Origin: Tritrichomonas musculus
Lineage: Eukaryota; Parabasalia; Tritrichomonadida; Tritrichomonadidae
DNA: 64,000 bases
Assembly (NCBI GenBank): GCA_039105265.1
Contig: JAPFFF010000002.1
Span: 5,642,001 to 5,706,000 of the forward strand
Direction of reading: 5' to 3'
Below, piece after piece: positions 58,907 through 64,000 of the stretch. Within the stretch, counting starts at the first letter, position 1. Each line of letters starts with the position of its first letter. The translations under genes and the position numbers were made by a program. Below the pieces are notes generated by a model. That model worked only from the letters and a program-made list of their open reading frames with translations, ran no database searches and was not told the DNA's origin.

Positions 58907-61289
58907 TATAGTCCTAGCACGAGAAAATTCTCATTTTTACACGAGAAAAAAAAGTTTTTTTGATAATTATGATCAACTTTTTCAGAAGGGAAAAAATTTT
59001 GTTTGGAAAAAAATTTGATTTTTCAATAAAAATTTTTTACCCGAAGATAAAATTTCAAAATTTTAATAAAAAAATTTTTATTCCGAAAACGGTTTTTAAT
59101 GAAGAAAAAATAATGCACAAATAACGAAAAAATTGTATGTCAAAAAAACTAGAAATTTCATCAAAAAAATCAAAACAAAAAAACTTATTCTAAAAATATA
59201 ATGACTAAAGAAAAATGATCTGAGCAAATTTTTTATAATTAAAATGATTTGTTAATCATACAAAATCTTTTTTTGGATTTAAAAAAAGGTATAACATTAT
59301 GTTTCTGACTTTTAATAATAGAGATTGTGATATAAAATTGAAGAATTTTTTAATATAAATGATGATGGAGTATTTATTAATGTAATTGATGATGGAGTAT
59401 TTGTTAATTTAATTGATGATTAAATGTTTATTAATGTATTTGATAATTGAGTATTTATTAATGTATTTGATGATTAAGAATTTATTAATATAATTGATGA
59501 TTGAGTTTTCATTAATGTATTTTATAATAAAACAGTTTTTGATATACTAGAAACTTGTTAAATTACTTTATATATAAATTATAATCCTGTTGAATTTAAG
59601 GAAAATGTTGATTTTATAGGATAATCTGACCGTTTATTTTTTAAAGAATTTTTTGATCATTTTGAACTCAGTGTAAAAAATATAAATAAATTTAATACAT
59701 AAAAATATTATAAATTCCATTATTAATATAATTATAAGAACAAAATCAACTTTTAACTAATTTTCAAGAGAATACTAAGATGATTATCGATTTTATTAAT
59801 TCTAATATTTTGTGTTAAGAACCAGACAATCTAATTGTAATATGAAAAAACAATGGTTTTTAGAGCTGATTTTCATATTAAAATCTTTACAAATCAAATT
59901 CTTTACCTTTTTATATTTTGTGCGTTTAATTTTTTTTATATATATAAAGCACCAACAAGATCAATTCCAAATTCTAAATTATTTAATACTCAAATTATTA
60001 TAAACTAAATCAAATACAACCAGATTCTATATCATGTATGTAGCAGTAAGAGATAAGAATTTCAAGATAAGAGTGATTATCAGATTATTAAGAAGTTTCA
60101 AAAATCAAATAAAGCTCTTGCTAGCATTTCCTATCAATGCTTTTAAAGATGATAGAATATGATATAGACATTTTTTACAAATCAGTTTTGAATCAAAGTA
60201 ATTCCATTCTTAGAAGTAATGCTTACAAATAATCGAAAATTCTGAAGTTTTAAAATAAATTTTCAATTGTTATCTGGTCTGAAATCTATCAAAATATTAT
60301 ATCAAAAGCATCATTAAATTTATACAAAAGAAAAGCATTTGAAATAGATAATGCCAATGTATACATGTATATAAGCATTCTTTTAAAAAGAACGGGATTC
60401 CAATAATCAATCAAAACATTGCAATAAAAGAGCTCAAAATCATTGGCATTATCTATTTTTCAATGCATATATTTCACACCAAGTATTTAAATTTAATATT
60501 TGAAAAAAGAAATTTAGAAATGGTTTATTAAAAAATGAATATTCATAAATAAATCATCGAAATATTTTTGCATTCGTATTTGAAAAAATTTGATTGAGTT
60601 TTTAATGAAAAAAAAGAGAAAATAAAGGCTTGAACCTATTTGGTAAAAAAAATCGCCCTAAAATCCATTTTATATCAAGAAACTAATTGTATTGGTTGGT
60701 TTTTAACACAAAATATTAAAATTAATAAAATCGATATTATCATATTTATTCTCTTGAAAATTAGTTTAAAAATTTATGGGTGTCATATTATATATTCATT
60801 TCATAATATATATATATTACTTTTTTATGAAATCTACATATATATATGAATATATTTTATTAATTCTGAATATTTAAATTTAATGGAAAAACATTTATTA
60901 CTCATGAGTAAAAGCCCATTTTCGCTTGTAAAATCAAGAATTTATTATAAATGAAATTTGATGTAAAAATGCTTTTTTTTTTGGCAAAAATGATGAGATT
61001 AAAAAATCAAATACTTCCTGTTTTTTTTTTTTTGATTTTTATTTAAATATTTGTGCCTGAACTTTCATTTTTTTCTCTAAAACCGCTTTCGCCTCACACT
61101 TTAGTTAATTCGTAGCATCAAAAACCGTTTTCGTGAAAAATTTTTTTTCATAACATTTTGATTTTTTTTTCTGCGCGAAAAAATTTTTTCATGAATTTTT
61201 CTATATTTTTATTGAAAATTTGAATGGAAATAAAGAATTTTTATTTTTTTCTCGTGTAAAAATGAAAATTTTCTCGTGCTAGGACTATA
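58907..61289. mobile_element. 2.4-kb DNA element with ~45-bp TIRs
   Basis: TATAGTCCTAGCACGAGAAA at 58907 recurs as its reverse complement ending at 61289. Similarity extends 45 bases with one mismatch, and a further subterminal match (CGAAAACGGTTTTT) lies about 180 bases in on both sides. If the outermost TA is the target duplication, this is a Tc1/mariner-like insertion with element ends at 58909 and 61287. No intact transposase is present. The inside holds decayed coding stretches (for example FFKEFFDHFELSVKNINKF near 59635) and a 27-bp minisatellite. It is a defective or non-autonomous copy; well-kept TIRs suggest moderate age. Confidence 0.8.
59361..59522 (+). repeat. 27-bp tandem repeat, exactly six units
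   Basis: Units start at 59361, 59388, 59415, 59442, 59469 and 59496, each like GATGATGGAGTATTTATTAA plus seven bases. Read in frame, the units encode a nine-residue repeat (DDGVFINVI). The later units contain stops, so this was probably once a coding repeat. Confidence 0.93.
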
Positions 61290-61469
61290 TTCAATAATAA
61301 TATGGCACACTTTTTTCATTAATAAAAGTCCATATTTCAATCCTTTTTATATCTTTTATGAAATCGAAATATTAAAAAAAGTTATTAGTTTATTTGTATC
61401 TCTATGATTAAAAATTAAAATTTTGACGTTAAAATCTTAAAATTTTTACGGTTATAAGGTGTATTTTTC

Positions 61470-61480
61470 TCATTAACAAT
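61470..61480 (+). promoter_or_regulatory. initiator-like element
   Basis: TCATTAACAAT, 8 bases upstream of the ATG at 61489. Confidence 0.45.
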
Positions 61481-61488
61481 CATATTTT

Positions 61489-62016
61489 ATGAATCAAGCT
61501 CAACTTCTCCAAAACATCAAAGATGACTTTCTAGTCAATGCTACTACAAACTTTGCGATTCATGGATTTTCAAGTGTTGTGCTTTATTCAGGCGGAACAA
61601 TTCCAACAAAACTTTTAATAACAGATCTTCTTCAAGCTGGCCTTCGCTCAACAGTAGCAATCCCCACACAAAATATCATTGAATGGGGACTTGTAAATTA
61701 TTATGGACGAAATGGAAACGAAGTTAAGTTTTCAAGAAGAATTATTATTAGAGCCGAATCTGTTGCCATTTCTGTTATTATTTCGAAATTTATTGTACCT
61801 AGCCGAAGAAATGCTTTCACACTTATTGTTCAGCCATTTTTGCTATCATCATTATCAGTTATTATCATGATCATAAAAAATCTACAAAAAACGGGCGAAA
61901 TGCTAGAAGAAAACTTTCCAGAATTTTATACTACTCTTTTACAGATTATAAACGAAGGTGGATATAATAGAATTTATTTAGATTTCATGAATCTAACAAA
62001 TCGGATAAGAGAATGA
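61489..62016 (+). CDS. hypothetical protein, 175 aa
   Basis: An intact frame behind an initiator box. Residues 15-60 contain a Gly/Ser-rich stretch (AIHGFSSVVLYSGGTIPTKL). Moderately hydrophobic stretches at about 90-105 (SVAISVIISKFIV) and 108-130 (AFTLIVQPFLLSSLSVIIMI) could be membrane helices. The C-terminal ~40 residues are helical and acidic to polar. The balanced codon use (not just AAA/AAT/TTT) supports a real gene. No family recognised. Confidence 0.7.
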   Translation: MNQAQLLQNIKDDFLVNATTNFAIHGFSSVVLYSGGTIPTKLLITDLLQAGLRSTVAIPTQNIIEWGLVNYYGRNGNEVKFSRRIIIRAESVAISVIISKFIVPSRRNAFTLIVQPFLLSSLSVIIMIIKNLQKTGEMLEENFPEFYTTLLQIINEGGYNRIYLDFMNLTNRIRE

Positions 62017-62678
62017 TATACATATTTTGAACATTAAATAGATTATAGATTTATATTCATTATTCATTTTTAATAATATTAATTATAAATCTTTTTTTTA
62101 GGAAATTTATAAATTGTTTTTATGAGAAATAGAAAAAGTTGGATTTCAGAATTGTCATGAAGTAACAATATCTCAAATAATACAAAATAATTTCTAATTT
62201 TTTTATTAACAAATAAATTTTAAGATATACCCACCTTTTTATTGACTTTTAAATAAATCTTTAAACCTTTTTTATGGTTCTCTTTTTAATTTTGAGAAAA
62301 TTATTGAAGCAATATTGCTATATACATATACATAAACCGAAAACATAAAAATAAAGAAGATTTAAGTCAATTTTTGTTTGAATATCATTATTCATATGAA
62401 TAATGAAAAAAAGATACTTACAAGTATGCAACAGAGTAAATATATAATCATCAATAATGATTCTCTATATTTATATCATGTCAATATGATTCAAAAGCCT
62501 TTCTTTTTTTAATTTTAATTGTCACTGATCTTTCATAAGGGAAAGAAATAATAATAATAAAGGGTAAAATTTAGATCATTTTTGTAAAATAAAAAACAAA
62601 ATTTATAATGAAAAAGTATTTATTAAGTTAATAATTAATGATATTAATTTTACATAAACATCTTTAATTTTGAAACAA
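62017..62678. other. intergenic region between convergent genes
   Basis: AT-rich, with no gene, RNA or repeat recognised. Confidence 0.5.
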
Positions 62679-63521
62679 CTAACAATAAAATACGGGCATA
62701 TTTGCAAGCTCCTGATCAGTAATTGAGCATTCGAACTTCAACTTAAAGCGTCTGAATTCAAGATTCATTTTTTCAATAAGCTCATTTGGATTAATATCTG
62801 GCTTGTCTGTGACAGATTTGCATAGATAAAATGTTAAAAGACCATGAGTTCTTTTACCTTGTTTATATCCAGGAGTTGAGGATTTATCAATCGAAATTGA
62901 TATTAAATTTTTGATTGGCTTATTTTGCTTAATTATACTAGGGATATCAAAAATAGTTCCACCAGTAAGACAGTCATCAATGAAAATATAGTGAGCTTTA
63001 CCATTACAACCTGATGCAATTATGTCGTTAATTGTATCTTTGGCAAGAGTATCTTTACTGAACAAGATGCCTTGATTTCCGTCTGAATTACGGCCTGAAA
63101 AATAAACAGTCAAGCATTTTTGGGTTTTCTTCATGAAAAAATCTAAGAATGTAGAGTATTCAACACTTGTTGGATTATAAAGATAAAAAACATTGAAATC
63201 CATTCTGTATTGGTTTATTCCAAAAAGATAGCCATCATTTAAAGGGCCTACTCCTAGTTCATTGAATTTGTCCTTTTCATAATCATTTATTAGTAAAAAG
63301 CAAACTCTATCTAGATTTCCTGGAGGAAGATCATCTGGTGTTAAATCATTCAAGCGCATTGCTATTCGAGTAAAAGCTTTTATTAATTTCTTATGTGTTG
63401 AGATTTTTCGAAGTTCATGGAAATCCTTTGGTGTGAAAAAATAATGCTCATCCATTTTCCCTATGCGTTTTTCATAATGTATGCGTTTTTCTTTTTTGTC
63501 TGGGCGATCGACATACGTCAT
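62679..63521 (-). CDS. metacaspase-like (clan CD) protein lacking the usual His
   Basis: A 280-residue protein with a caspase-type core: RVCFLLINDYE (strand 1), LGVGPLNDGYLFGI (the L.G..ND helix of metacaspases), FNVFYLYNPTSVEYSTFLDF, then LTVYFSGRNSDGNQGILF where active enzymes have YSGHG, and HYIFIDDCLTGGTIF with the nucleophile Cys. The Cys (C184) in DDC.TGG is present. The catalytic His position is occupied by R144. Activity is therefore doubtful, and it may act as a pseudo-protease. There is no p10-like duplication or signal peptide. An initiator lies just upstream. Family C14 members are multiplied in trichomonads. Confidence 0.8.
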   Translation of the reverse strand: MTYVDRPDKKEKRIHYEKRIGKMDEHYFFTPKDFHELRKISTHKKLIKAFTRIAMRLNDLTPDDLPPGNLDRVCFLLINDYEKDKFNELGVGPLNDGYLFGINQYRMDFNVFYLYNPTSVEYSTFLDFFMKKTQKCLTVYFSGRNSDGNQGILFSKDTLAKDTINDIIASGCNGKAHYIFIDDCLTGGTIFDIPSIIKQNKPIKNLISISIDKSSTPGYKQGKRTHGLLTFYLCKSVTDKPDINPNELIEKMNLEFRRFKLKFECSITDQELANMPVFYC

Positions 63522-63538
63522 TTTATCTGATTTATGTA

Positions 63539-63552
63539 TAATAACAAAATGA
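63539..63552 (-). promoter_or_regulatory. initiator-like element of the metacaspase-like gene
   Basis: The minus strand reads TCATTTTGTTATTA, 17 bases upstream of the ATG. Confidence 0.45.
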
Positions 63553-64000
63553 AATTAAAATTGATACAAAATTTGAATAGTTATTAGATTTTGTATGCTT
63601 ATTTTTCAGAGTATTTTATGATTATCGTCGTTTCAAAAATTTTACATTTTTATAACCATCTTTCAAAAAGTTTGTAGCGAGCACTCAATTTTATTTTATC
63701 CATAAAAATTCTAAGAAATTTTGAAATATTATTTTGAGTAATTGTGAATATAAGAAAAAATATTCAGAAATAATAAAAATCGAAAAAACGTTTTTATTTC
63801 AATTAATATTTGAAATAACAAAAAAATATTATTAATTTTTATATTAATTATATTTTATTAATGTAATATATGAATTATTTTAATAAAGTTATAATACAAA
63901 CTTTTTGTTTGACTGGATAAAAAAAAGTATTCAATATCATACCATAACAGTACACAAAATATTGCGATTTCCTTAGCATAAAAAATTAATTTTATTTCTT
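63553..64000. other. gene-free right end of the window
   Basis: AT-rich DNA with no feature recognised. Confidence 0.45.

Overview
Organism. The window is very AT-rich eukaryotic DNA with compact, apparently intronless genes on both strands. It contains protein kinases of the trichomonad TKL/CAMK type, a two-repeat Myb protein, DUF3447/ankyrin relics, an F5/8-type-C coiled-coil protein, a metacaspase-like protein, and a Maverick/Polinton. Many start codons have an initiator-like TCA(C/T)TT box 5-40 bases upstream, as in Trichomonas. All this points to a parabasalid, most likely a Tritrichomonas-type species. That assignment is inference from gene content; no database search was possible.

Layout. 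1-8900: a gene cut by the left edge, decayed kinase and DUF3447/ankyrin genes, a tRNA-Met, a GNAT acetyltransferase, a large unrecognised helical protein and a TKL kinase pseudogene. 8900-13700: a small membrane protein, a degraded actin-family pseudogene, a duplicated relic module and a Myb-like factor. 13700-22500: a GPH/SLC45-type sugar transporter, a 1.1-kb element with terminal inverted repeats, then three bacterial-type enzymes: GH78 alpha-L-rhamnosidase, phenolic acid decarboxylase and type-B carboxylesterase. 23700-32500: an unknown beta-rich protein, a DMT/SLC35-type transporter, a TPR protein, a pseudokinase, a 204-bp tandem repeat, a DUF3447 relic, a tail-anchored amphipathic-repeat protein and tRNA-Ala. 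32460-36345: a gene-poor stretch with several small repeat families. 36346-51749: one Maverick/Polinton with perfect 48-bp terminal inverted repeats and a 5-bp target duplication. 51750-64000: repeat-rich flank with a GC-rich islet, a protein O-mannosyltransferase without MIR domains, a BACK-like/coiled-coil/F5-8C protein, a 2.4-kb element with terminal inverted repeats, a small unknown protein and a metacaspase-like protein.

How genes may work together. Rhamnosidase, esterase, phenolic acid decarboxylase and the nearby sugar transporter fit one theme: use and detoxification of plant phenolic glycosides and hydroxycinnamate esters, as expected for a gut-dwelling trichomonad. The enzymes are supported by sequence; the pathway is inference.

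Main surprises: the plant-phenolic gene neighbourhood; a Polinton whose polymerase is only a remnant but which carries a CRESS-type HUH Rep-like domain and a 2125-residue tryptophan-repeat protein; a kinase with both catalytic aspartates replaced; a metacaspase-like protein without the usual catalytic histidine; and two terminal-inverted-repeat elements without an intact transposase.
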